A stretch of 64,000 nucleotides of DNA from Takashimella koratensis (taxonomy: Eukaryota > Basidiomycota > Tremellomycetes > Trichosporonales > Tetragoniomycetaceae). Shown one piece after another: positions 55,061 through 64,000 of the stretch. Below the pieces are notes generated by a model, which made no database searches, was not told the origin of the DNA, and saw only the letters and a program-made list of their open reading frames with translations. How positions within the stretch are numbered: the stretch's first letter is position 1; every line of letters starts with the position of its first letter. The stretch is from the NCBI GenBank assembly GCA_003116875.1, contig BCKT01000004.1, positions 1,856,891 through 1,920,890 of the forward strand, read 5' to 3'. The position numbers and the translations under genes were made by a program.

Positions 55061-56517
55061 TCACGCAGGAACTACCTCGCCATCCTTATCAAAAATCACT
55101 GGCCTCCCTGTCCGATACGACACGGTCAACGCGTAAGCAATATTTCCAGCGATGACGGCGTCCTTGACACTTGAAGGAACCGCTGCAACAGTTAATTCAG
55201 CGTTAACCAAATCTGATCAATGCCTCCATCTAGCAGGACACTCCCACTCACCCGTATCGTTGAGAATAGAGAGAACAAATGCCTGAATTTCCCGCTGGAA
55301 AGACTCTCGATATCGATCATAGTACGTTGGACTGCGTGTCAACCCCAGTGTCAAACTGCCACCTACGTTGATACGCTTCGCACGCCATGGATGTCCGCAA
55401 CATCCACTCGATTCATCCTAGGGTTCTGACCATTAGCATACCAGCCGTGGGGCCAAACCTACTTGATTGACCATCAAAATCGCCTCTGATCCGTATACCT
55501 CACAGCTAGAGTGGTGGCCATGCATGGCGGTTCTCCCTACGTGTAATACCATACTCTTCCCACTCATATACTCGACAATACCCACCCCATTGTCCACGTC
55601 ATTATGCTCCGAGAGAGCTGGATGCCGCACGTTGGTACCATATGCGTACACTCGCTTAATTGCGTCGTGAGCGTCGAGGTCGAGAAGCCATCGACCCATG
55701 TCAATGTCATGAATGCCCATGTCCATGAAGATGCCGCCAGATTTGGCGGAGAACGTGACGAAGAATCCTGTTCCCAAGTCAGTCTGGAGCTCGGATGTAG
55801 AGCTTACCGCTCGGGTCATGTTGATCATTACAAGATGACTGGATCATATAAGGACGACCGATCATGCCGTCGCCAATGCGCATCTTGGCATCCATAAACG
55901 ATTCATCGACTTGTGAGCTCATCAGGACTCGCCAAGGATCTTTCACTCGCTCTCTAGACTCACATCTTCGGTTGAAAGCCACCATCACTTTCAGGTGAGG
56001 GTAATCCTTGGTTCGTTGTTCAAACTCCTTGGCTGTGGCCAGGTCGACGGAGACCGGTTTCTCCATAAGGACATGCTACGCGGTGATAAGCCTCGATCAA
56101 GGCAAAGATTCTCCAACTCTGAAGCCAGCCTGTGCCCACCTTTCCCGCTTCCAAGGCTTTGAGAGCCAAGGGAGCGTGTGTGCTGGTCTCGGTCGAAATG
56201 AGAACCGCATCGATGTCCGGGTCAGCGAAGAAAACATCTGCGGAAGAGTAGACTCTAGCATGGATCAGCTTCCCAATGACGCCAGACGCAGCTCTTACTT
56301 TGTCGACCCGGGAAGGTTCTCTGTCGCCCACTGAACATTGGCAGGCAGCATGTCGCATGCCGCGACCAGCTGGGCACGAGGACACGCGAAGGCAACCTAA
56401 ACTCAGCCCCCTACGGCCAGCTACACTCACATTCGTTGCGTGCCTTTGACCCATCCGGCCGAGGCCGATGCAGCCGATCCGAAGCTGCTGAAGCGGGGTC
56501 CGAGGTTTGCTTGGCAT
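55061..56517 (-). CDS. Gfo/Idh/MocA family NAD(P)-dependent oxidoreductase
   Basis: Exons join in frame from MPSKPRTPLQQLRIGCIGLG. Rossmann signature IGCIGLGRMGQRHATN, AVLISTETSTHAPLALKALE, HVLMEKPVSVDLATAKEFE (EKP motif), KSGGIFMDMGIHDIDMGRWL (catalytic region Asp/His) and SCEVYGSEAILMVNQ. It ends KDGEVVPA. Closest in pattern to inositol 2-dehydrogenase-like fungal proteins, which oxidise cyclitols or sugars; the substrate is not known. The first intron (56397-56430) is 34 nt, the smallest seen in this window. No signal peptide. Confidence 0.88.
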
Positions 56518-57598
56518 GGTAAAGATCTTGAAGTACGGATAACAGACTGGCTTGATGGACAGAGAAGACCGAAACCAGTTCCTCGTTGACAGATCGACCG
56601 GCAGTGTCGTCATTGGCAAAGCCGAAATTCCGTTTGCGGAACAGGGCTACCTCCGATCACGGATAAACCCTAAAGCCAAGTCCATACTTGCTTTGAGCGA
56701 TACCGTACGGAATAGCTCTTCGCTGGCGTGCAAATACAGAACAGGAACATACAATAGCTCCCACCTAAGGTCTCAATTTATTGGGGGTTCGCCAAAATCA
56801 CCACACTCGCATCCCGTCCACATTGCTTCAAGGTACCATTCATCACTACTACATGCTTAGATTCTTGGTTAATGTATGAAACATGTGGGAGAGTGGGAGT
56901 ATGACGTTTGCAACTGGAGAGGCCCAGACTTGACCCATTCCCGCTCAAGACAAGACCCAAGACAAGCAGTCGACCATGAATCCTGTTTGTTTTTCTGAAT
57001 CATGCACAGTCCTTCATCCTCATGGGTCAAGATCTATGTATCGATATCAAAGGCCATTCTTCCTGCATGTGCATTGAACAACGGCATGCGTCTTCAGAGT
57101 CTGGCTGGACGCTCGCTTTAGACAGAGTATTTGTTATAATCGACCCGTGGGTAACCACCAGCAAAAGGGGTAGTGCGTTGAACGCCCTGTAAACTGACCT
57201 TGCGTGCGCAGTGACAATGAACCCATAAAAAAAAGTGCGACATCAGAAATGCGTCAAGGTGCCTTACACGTTTTGCCAATCATCCACTGCAACCGGTCAT
57301 TCGACAGCATTTGTGTGATTTAGGGGTGTTTTCAAGTTGCATTTGCTAAATCAACCGAATTAGATTTGGACCCCAGCCTCAACGAAATGCTCGGAAAACT
57401 TCAACATGTCCCATGTATTTGCATTGACAATGATTGATTGATTGCTTTTTAAGAAGTGAGTAGTGCTTGCGAAATCAGTCAGGGCTTCATGGATCCCATG
57501 CACTTCTAACAGATGATATAGATAAAAATCAATGCTGAGAGAGTGATGAAAAGTAGTTTGAAAAAGAGTCGAGGAGAAAGATATTGCACTACTAATAT

Positions 57599-57963
57599 GA
57601 ATACTGGTCTCGAAGCGACGAGCTGTTTGCTTAGAACGAATAGCCATATGTAGTGGTTTCGAAAAAAAACAAACATATCAGGCAATGGCTTCTGCACGAT
57701 CAAAGTGGCGTCGAAGTAGTGTTATGAGTAGTGCTCGACTATAGCATCTCCAACTTGGGTATCATTTGCCGCCCTGTGAAGCTTTCGTGTCATCTCCTCA
57801 AACTTTCGAATCCATCGCTTTCGTTCCCAGCAGAGGACACATTTGAGAGCCACCAAGAAAGACTATGACACCTACCAGTACCATGTTCTAGGAGATTCAG
57901 TGGTGGAGCGATTCTCAGACCACTCAACGCCCTACTGCAATTTTGACATTTGTTAACATGAAA
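57599..57963. repeat. 365-bp direct tandem repeat, copy 1
   Basis: Starts GAATACTGGTCTCGAAGCG and ends AACATGAAA; reading both copies base by base I found no difference. Confidence 0.95.
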
Positions 57964-58328
57964 GAATACTGGTCTCGAAGCGACGAGCTGTTTGCTTAGA
58001 ACGAATAGCCATATGTAGTGGTTTCGAAAAAAAACAAACATATCAGGCAATGGCTTCTGCACGATCAAAGTGGCGTCGAAGTAGTGTTATGAGTAGTGCT
58101 CGACTATAGCATCTCCAACTTGGGTATCATTTGCCGCCCTGTGAAGCTTTCGTGTCATCTCCTCAAACTTTCGAATCCATCGCTTTCGTTCCCAGCAGAG
58201 GACACATTTGAGAGCCACCAAGAAAGACTATGACACCTACCAGTACCATGTTCTAGGAGATTCAGTGGTGGAGCGATTCTCAGACCACTCAACGCCCTAC
58301 TGCAATTTTGACATTTGTTAACATGAAA
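57964..58328. repeat. 365-bp direct tandem repeat, copy 2
   Basis: Immediately follows copy 1 and appears identical; after AACATGAAA the sequence diverges. Confidence 0.95.
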
Positions 58329-58666
58329 AAATCGCTAAACCCGACTGTTGTCAAAGAGGTATCTGCCGCTTCTGGGCGTATTACGTGGTTGGTATAGTCA
58401 AACATTTAATGAGCCCTCCTTCCACCATTTTCATATTTGAAGCGAACGACGCGGATTGTGGTGTTGTCAAATATGCACACCCCTGCGGCAGCAAATTTGA
58501 AGACGATTTGATCTCATGTCGGTGTTCAAGAATGAACTTGAGACTATTAGCAGCTACAGCAGTCAATGCTATTTCGTCGTGTCTACTATATTGTTGTACA
58601 CGAGTTGAGCAAATATTTCTACCTCCCTGCTGCCAGAGTTGAAACTACACACATTTTTATTACGAC

Positions 58667-58708
58667 AGTGTCCAGAGTTGGTTGCAGAGTGTCCAGAGTT
58701 GATTGCAG
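58667..58708. repeat. 21-bp minisatellite, two copies
   Basis: AGTGTCCAGAGTTGGTTGCAG and a one-base variant in tandem; a further related fragment lies near 59358-59386. Confidence 0.75.
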
Positions 58709-58897
58709 AGTATCACTATGTCTTCTCAATTCACTCGTCTCCTCCTTTTTTGTACCTTGCACGGGGAATCGATGTCAATCCATGCAGCAAGAATGGATGT
58801 AGTGGGGAGTATAAACATTTGGGATTGAAAGCGATAATCAATACGAACAGGAACAATAATTTTATCAAATCATTATTCAAAACATGGCAAAATGTCT

Positions 58898-59030
58898 GGT
58901 GTGTCGCAGTAGTGCTCTGAGTAGTGCTCCGATATATTAATTCAGATCACGGGTTATTTGCCACCTGGCAATTTTTGTAGCTTCATCGTCATCTCATCTC
59001 TTTCCTCCTTTGATGCATCGTTTTCTATCT
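58898..59030. repeat. Diverged copy of the 365-bp repeat (partial)
   Basis: Shares AGTAGTG...GAGTAGTGCTC, ATTTGCC and GTCATCTC...CATCG blocks in the same order as 57,705-57,825 of the tandem repeat, with many substitutions and small indels. Confidence 0.65.
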
Positions 59031-60093
59031 CAACATGATGTTCTTGGTTGCTTTGTTTGCTTTCGTTTTACTGGTGCCCTGAAAATCAACTATCACGCAA
59101 GCTACCTTACATTTCATTGACTGTTGCTCTCGTTTGTATATGAAACTGCCGGATGTTGTTTTGATTGATATGATATCAGGTCTCATTTCCAATGCAAAGT
59201 GGGATTGGTCTAGATGTTTAAATAAGAAACTCAGGTATATCACCAGATACAGCGATGAGTAATACTTTGCCATTGCTCTATTGTTACTTACCAACCAGTT
59301 ATTATTGTTGTCATTTTACCCTTCTGAATTTAGGTACATACATATTCAGTACCGGACTCCGAGTGTCCAGAGATGAATCCCCAGAGTATCGTCAAGGTTT
59401 CTTTCTCAGAAGGACCTTCTGGCACCACACGTTCTCCATGATAGCCTGCAAAGGGGAGATGTCGGATGATGTGCACGTGACTGCACAGCCACCGCACGGA
59501 CTTCCTTTGGTGCCCACGACCCGACTCGTCTCTTCTCTCTTTTTTTTTCTCTTCCTCGCCATGCACGACGTATCGATAGCCGACAAGAGGGTGTTGTGGA
59601 TGCAGGTGACTGCAAGTCGTGTCACACATCGATTTGCACCCTGGGGTAACTTTGGCGCAGGGTTCTGATTAAGTTCACTCGAAAAGCGTGCTACAGAGGG
59701 TGTATTATGACTTCCTATGTGAGATGCAAGGAGGATGTGGGAAGATTTTCCCATCGCAAACGTTCAATTGTTAATCACATCAATCAGGTCTTGCAGCCGT
59801 TTATACACTCTTGTCCAACCGCTCTGCAGCCCAAGCGTTTGGGAGGAACGCATGCATGTAGATGCTTGGGTTTTGGAATCCTCGCTACGAAATCCTTTGC
59901 AGTGCATCTGAGGACTGAAGCCGATGGTTGGTGATTCTGATAAATTCAGCATCAATTTGTTAGGTGTAGTCAGTCAGCTGATGCATCCTGGGACGCGGGC
60001 CGGGTAATGATTAAGCCGAAGGCAGACAGGTGTAATAAGCATCATACCGGGTGTTAATTTGGTGTTCAATCTCAACCTCCCCGCTTGTCGAAC

Positions 60094-61180
60094 ATGATTC
60101 GTCTTGTACCCCACAACGTTGCGCTGTTTCGCACTCGGGCCGGGATAGAATTGGCGAATCGAAGCGTACATTCTTTCGCCCAGCCCACAGTCATCTCTCT
60201 CCAACTTACAGAGGCCGAGAAACTGAACAGGCATCTAAGTCAGAAGACGTTACAAACCGCGTTGGAGACGTTACACAGAGACGGCCTGCTCGTTGTCGAG
60301 GACGTCGTGGATCTGGCAGCAATCACCAAGCTGAACGATAGAATGAATGTCGACACCCGAATTCTGATGGCTCGAGGCAAGGATGGTCCATACAATTATA
60401 ACCTCGGGAACCTCCAACAGTCTCCTCCATTCGAACCTGACGTTTTCTCGCCCAGTATCTTTGCGAATTCGATTGCCACAGAAATCACAACTGCATGGCT
60501 TGGCGGGCGACCTACCATGTCGTTCATATCGTCGAATGTCGCGGTCAAGGCAGAAGAAGGGCAGCCGGTTCATTCAGATGCGGATTTTGCCCATCCCCCC
60601 GTAAGGTACAGCGCACGAGTTGGGACTGACCAGACATAGATACCTTTTGCAGCCGTTGTCAACGTCGGCCTCGTCGATATGATCCCGAAGAACGGGTCAA
60701 CTCGTGAGTGAGGAGAGATAGGACCAGCTGACGAGTTTAGAAATCTGGCTGGGGACTCACTCCGATAGTAGCGTAGTGTGTCAGGAAGGAGCGCACGGCG
60801 AGCGAGCCTCGGGACGGATTAAGCAAGAGCTCTTGGAGCAAAGGGCGATCGTGTCGCCGCCCGTGCAGCCGACCATAAAAAAAGGTAAAGTCGTGTTCGG
60901 TCTGTCATTCACCTGATCCCCAGGATCTCTTGTTATTCGTGACCTTCGCCTTTGGCATGCCGGAAGGCCGAATCAGACGGACGAGATTCGCATCATGCTA
61001 GCAATGATTCATTTTGCGCCGTGGTATCGCCAGCGAATGACTCTCAAACTCCCGAGGTCATTACGTCCTTTACTCGATGGTCCAAGATTAACAATAGCTG
61101 CCGAGTGGCAAGATGGGAAAGTAGATCACTTGGCCGCCCCGTTTGGCAACGCATTCGACTTCGATCAAGACCCGTCGTAG
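60094..61180 (+). pseudogene. Second PhyH-type dioxygenase, frameshifted
   Basis: Exons 60094-60600, 60640-60703, 60741-60885 and from about 60932 on. Family motifs are clear: LETLHRDGLLVVEDVV, QPVHSDADFAHP (HxD iron ligands), AAVVNVGLVDMIPKNGST, IWLGTHSD, then VSPPVQPTIKKG and SLVIRDLRLWHAGRPN (distal His and Arg). The first part (up to RIKQELLEQ) and the part from VSPPVQP onward are in different frames: a run of four A at 60840-60843 carries one base more than the family frame allows. As read, translation stops soon after (about 60,887) and loses the distal His. Either a true null allele or a sequencing error; no intron can explain it. Confidence 0.72.
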
Positions 61181-61486
61181 CTTTTTCGTCTTTCATCTTT
61201 CTAGCACGTTGAGAAGACTTTTGAAAATGGGGGAGAATCCTTGAACCGACGCGTCCAGTTTAAAGTCTTTCCATCATCTTTTCGATATTCACATGTAGTG
61301 TAAGTGTACCAAACAGTACAGGCCTCAGGAAAGACAGAGGAAAGAAAAGCGGTACGTCATGGGCAGAATCGCGAGGAAAAAGACCAAGACAGTGTTTGGG
61401 ACCTGTTTCATCGAGCGCAGTTGTAGAGGACCCTCCTGTATAGTACAAGAATTATTGACGCCTGTGATTGCGTTCTGAGAACTCAA
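61181..61486. other. Convergent intergenic region
   Basis: 306 nt between the second dioxygenase and the amidohydrolase remnant; nothing else seen. Confidence 0.5.
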
Positions 61487-62700
61487 CTACAAAGCCCGGA
61501 ATTTCTGGCGGCCCCCTTGCAGTATCCCCTTAAGGTTTTTCTCAGAGTTGTCCAATACACAAATGTCATCCAGCGGATTGGCGTCCAAGACAAGCATATC
61601 AGCCACGGCACCAGCAGCAATGACCCCGAGCCTCCCTTCCCTGCGGATGAGTTTGGCTACGAGATTTAGCAAATCCATCTCGCGAGACCGCAAATACCAC
61701 TCACCCGCGTTAATTGTGGCCATCCGAAGCACGTCCGCAGCGGGTAGGAAGTGGGAGAGAATCGAGAATTCCTCGGTCTGATAAGGGTGTCGGCCCATGA
61801 GGAGATCACTACCGTAACACATGGTAACTCCAGCATCATGCGCGATCTGCATCCATGTTCAGTAGTGTAGAGGTGAACCCTTTGCTTGGACTAACCTTGA
61901 TAGCATCCAACCCCGGATCGATGACCTCGTACGCTTTACTCATCTGTTCTTTAGTGATGGTGGAAGAGAACGGCGGTCGCGTCAAAGATTGCAATGTGCA
62001 AAGCGTCGGCGTTAGGAACACTCCCTTATCTGCCATGAGTCGGGCGGTGGGTGTGTCGATGAAATTTCCGTGTTCAATTCCCATCACCCCGTTGTCAATG
62101 GCGTGCCTCATAGCCTCAACAGTATACGCGTGAGCAGTAGTGTGGATGTTTCCCATCTGCTTGCAGGTCCTGGTGTTCGCCTGAAGTTCTTCCGAGGTGA
62201 ATTGGATGGTCTCGATTCCATCCGCTTCAGTCGCGACTCTGGATTGTAATCAGCTTGGTCAACCGATTCATGAGATTATTACTTACCCTCCACCACACAT
62301 GATTTTAATGAAATCCGCCCCCACTTTGATCTCCTCTCTTACAGCCTTCAATACAGCGGGAACACCATCGCAAGTTCGACCAAGCGTTGCCGAATGGCCG
62401 CCACAACAGGCATTGTCCACCCCTCCAGACTTGGAGGGCAGGAAACCACCATGACCACCGGTCTGTGAGAGCGCCTTCCCACACTGAAAAAGACGGGGAC
62501 CCTCCAGCAGACCCTCGGCGAGCGCCTTTTGAAGCGCCACCACAATCCCTTACGGTAGTGAAACCTCGCTTCAGCATGGCTCGAAGGACATAGGTCGTTC
62601 GCAGCGACACCATTTCGTCAGGCGTATGGACCAAGGAAGAGTATGGCTAGTCGCATTAGTACTGACCGTGCGCATCCATCAAACTGGAATGTCCACTCAC
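61487..62700 (-). pseudogene. Amidohydrolase (imidazolonepropionase/prolidase-like), 5'-truncated and frameshifted
   Basis: The minus strand encodes most of a metal-dependent amidohydrolase: LRAMLKRGFTTVRDCGGA, LAEGLLEGPRLFQCGKALSQ, TGGHGGFLPS, VREEIKVGADFIKIMCGGG, VATEADGIETIQFTSEEL, TAHAYTVEAMRHAIDNGV, GIEHGNFIDTPTARLMADKG, GVTMCYGSDLLMGRH (metal Asp) and GVIAAGAVADMLVLDANPL. The first 60-70 residues with the HxH metal site are missing: only SLMDAHGQ remains and its frame runs into a stop. A second break lies at about 62531-62542, where RDCGGA and ALQKALAEG are in different frames with no room for an intron. Not functional as read. Confidence 0.72.
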
Positions 62701-63409
62701 CACTCCTGCCGTCCGCCCAGAGTCGATGTAGCTTTCGCCAAAGCTTCCAGCCCATTGGTTTGAGCTCGGCCATAGACGAGTGTTGGGTTTCGCACAAAGA
62801 ATATGGGACGATTTGGGTCGCCAGAGACGTTCCATACTGCTTGGGTGACAGATTGGTGGCCTTGCCTTTGTAATAAAGCAGGTAGGTTGGAGAATAATGA
62901 GGTCGAACCGATGAAGTGGTTCTCCTCCCCGGGTCGTATGTCGATGTCAAGATCCAGACTGCTGTAGTACTCGTCGTCAAGCTGATAAAATCAGTACTAT
63001 GCCCCTGTGAAGATATGGTATGCTTCCTACTACTAGATCTGATTGACGAATCCGCTTAGGCGCACTGGGTAAGTGGGAGATGGTGTGGAGCAGGGAGCTG
63101 ACGCTGGTGTCATGTACAGCAGATCTGGTCGACGTGGGCAAGTGGAGCTGTGGATCTGACACACTTTGGGCTTCGACCCTTGTCTTTTTCTTGACAGGCG
63201 GCCCTTCGAATGTGCACTCATTGTCTCGAAGTCGACAATCCGTGCAAGGTGGACCTGACCCCTCGATGTGACAGGCACGTTTTTGTCTACGGCCTGGGGC
63301 CGCGTGAGTTACGCTCGAGACACGGGGATCTACAGATATCGCAAGGCCGCTGTTTTTTACTACCAATCAGTCGCTTGCTTGGTGTAGACGTGTCGTTGAG
63401 CTTGGACAT
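62697..63409 (-). pseudogene. Zn2Cys6 transcription factor, truncated
   Basis: From the ATG at 63409, two introns removed, the frame gives KKQRPCDICRRQKRACHIEG and GPPCTDCRLRDNECTFEG (complete Zn2Cys6 cluster), then KKKTR, and after a second splice LLDDEYYSSLDLDIDIRPG, FIGSTSLFSNLPALL and PIFFVRNPTLVYGRAQTNG, a pattern found just after the linker of fungal regulators. It meets a TGA at 62697-62699 after fewer than 200 residues; the large fungal_trans domain expected next is absent and amidohydrolase sequence begins instead. The DNA-binding part could still be made. Confidence 0.7.
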
Positions 63410-63658
63410 GTACTTTGGGGATGGTAGACGAAAGTAACTAAATTCAAGTTGAGATCCCGCGGGTTCTCCGAGGATGCATGATTGGGAAATAACCTAATTG
63501 GGCAATAACATCGGTGACTCCGCGGGCATGAGGGGTTTCCGGGATTCCGATTGGCCATCATTTTAAGGCGTCAAGAAGTGGCAGTATATATATAACCCGT
63601 CGCATGCAGATGCAACCTTATCGCTCATCCCATCCCTGAGTATCGTCGATCATCAAAC
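63410..63658. promoter_or_regulatory. Divergent promoter with two CCGCGG sites and a TATA box
   Basis: CCCGCGGG palindrome at 63456-63463, CCGCGG at 63520-63525, and TATATATATAA at 63585-63595, 64-74 nt before the permease ATG. CCG/CGG inverted pairs suit Zn2Cys6 dimers (inference). Confidence 0.5.
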
Positions 63659-64000
63659 ATGTCTCTCCAGCTTGACGACACCGAAAAAGACAAGCAATTT
63701 CCGAGCAACGTCGAAGTCAATGACATCGAGATCGAAGATTTGGAACACAGAGAATATCTCCAGCTCTGTCAAGAGTTTGAGGGCGAGAAGCTGCACAAAC
63801 TCACAGTGAGTGTTTCCCAAGGGCGGTGCGCTGACAGCTCAGCGCAAGATAGACTTGCGCGTGATTCCGCAACTGATTTTCATCCACCTTTTGTCGTATG
63901 TGGACCGTTCTAATGTCGGCAATGCAAAATTATTCGGGGCACAAACCAATTTAGGCATGAGCGCCCAGGACTGGAACACTGGCTTGACCCTGCTGTGTGG
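63659..64000 (+). CDS. MFS transporter, Dal5-like (partial, runs off the window)
   Basis: First exon MSLQLDDTEKDKQFPSNVEV to EKLHKLT, then after a 50-60-nt intron RKIDLRVIPQLIFIHLLSYV, DRSNVGNAKLFGAQTNLGMS and WNTGLTLLC. The RKID...DRSNVGNA pattern is diagnostic of the Dal5/anion:cation symporter family. Only the N-terminal soluble part and first membrane segment are present. Same family as the permease at 50,204 but clearly divergent in its N-terminus, so not a recent duplicate. Confidence 0.88.

Larger units (their letters stand above)
56518..60093. other. AT-rich gene-free island
   Basis: 3.6 kb without a supported gene and with visibly lower GC than its surroundings from about 57,000. 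It contains the perfect 365-bp tandem duplication (57599-58328), a diverged copy (about 58898-59030) and a 21-bp minisatellite (58667-58708). Open frames are short and low in complexity. Probably remnants of mobile or non-functional DNA; no transposase or reverse transcriptase motif seen. Confidence 0.65.

Noticed and set aside
57506..58068. Two small hydrophobic open frames sharing the same N-terminal 30 residues
   Set aside because: The shared part is simply the duplicated repeat; the C-termini differ and there is no sign of selection.
57599..58328. CRISPR-like or LTR interpretation of the tandem repeat
   Set aside because: Units are 365 bp, directly adjacent without spacers, in eukaryotic DNA; no reverse transcriptase, integrase, primer-binding site or target duplications seen.

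Overview
The window looks like nuclear DNA of a basidiomycete yeast or fungus, most likely a tremellomycete (inference from gene style, not from a database match). It is dense, fairly GC-rich and intron-rich: nearly every gene has several introns of about 35-70 nt with GTGAGT/GTAAGT-type donors, CTGAC/CTAAT-like branch points and CAG/TAG acceptors. Gene models below were built by joining exons by hand, keeping reading frame and conserved motifs; boundaries are supported where stated, and none has been checked against RNA.

0-40 kb is mainly a housekeeping-like neighbourhood: a 2-oxoglutarate/Fe(II) oxygenase, an Ala-rich small protein, a THP3-like SAC3/GANP protein, a GNAT acetyltransferase, mitochondrial succinyl-CoA:3-ketoacid CoA transferase, an AhpD-like protein with a 9-nt micro-exon, an alpha-glucoside-type sugar transporter, a kelch protein, an Mtr10/transportin-3 karyopherin, a Byr4/Bfa1-like septation regulator, a CHY zinc-finger protein with a 5-nt first coding exon, a coiled-coil unknown, a YCII protein, a Zn2Cys6 regulator, a glycolipid-transfer protein, an MFS transporter and a large secreted Ser/Thr-rich protein with kexin-like sites.

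40-56.5 kb is different in character: a Zn2Cys6 regulator, an HpcH/HpaI aldolase, a gamma-glutamyltransferase, a D-2-hydroxyacid dehydrogenase, a phytanoyl-CoA-type dioxygenase, a Dal5-like permease, a second Zn2Cys6 regulator and a Gfo/Idh/MocA oxidoreductase lie together, mostly as divergent or convergent pairs. This resembles a catabolic gene cluster (oxidise, cleave, reduce, import, regulate) for an unknown substrate.

56.5-60.1 kb is an AT-rich, gene-free island with a perfect 365-bp tandem duplication and a diverged further copy. Beyond it (60.1-63.4 kb) are three broken genes: a second dioxygenase with a one-base frameshift, an amidohydrolase that has lost its 5' end and carries a frameshift, and a Zn2Cys6 regulator cut off and abutting it. 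A second Dal5-like permease starts at 63,659 and leaves the window. The right end therefore looks like a decaying copy or extension of the catabolic region.

Low-complexity tracts are frequent between genes: CA/GT repeats in inverted orientation, a 51-nt poly-C, a 19-nt poly-G, AGG and CAC triplet runs, and pyrimidine-rich leaders just before several start codons.
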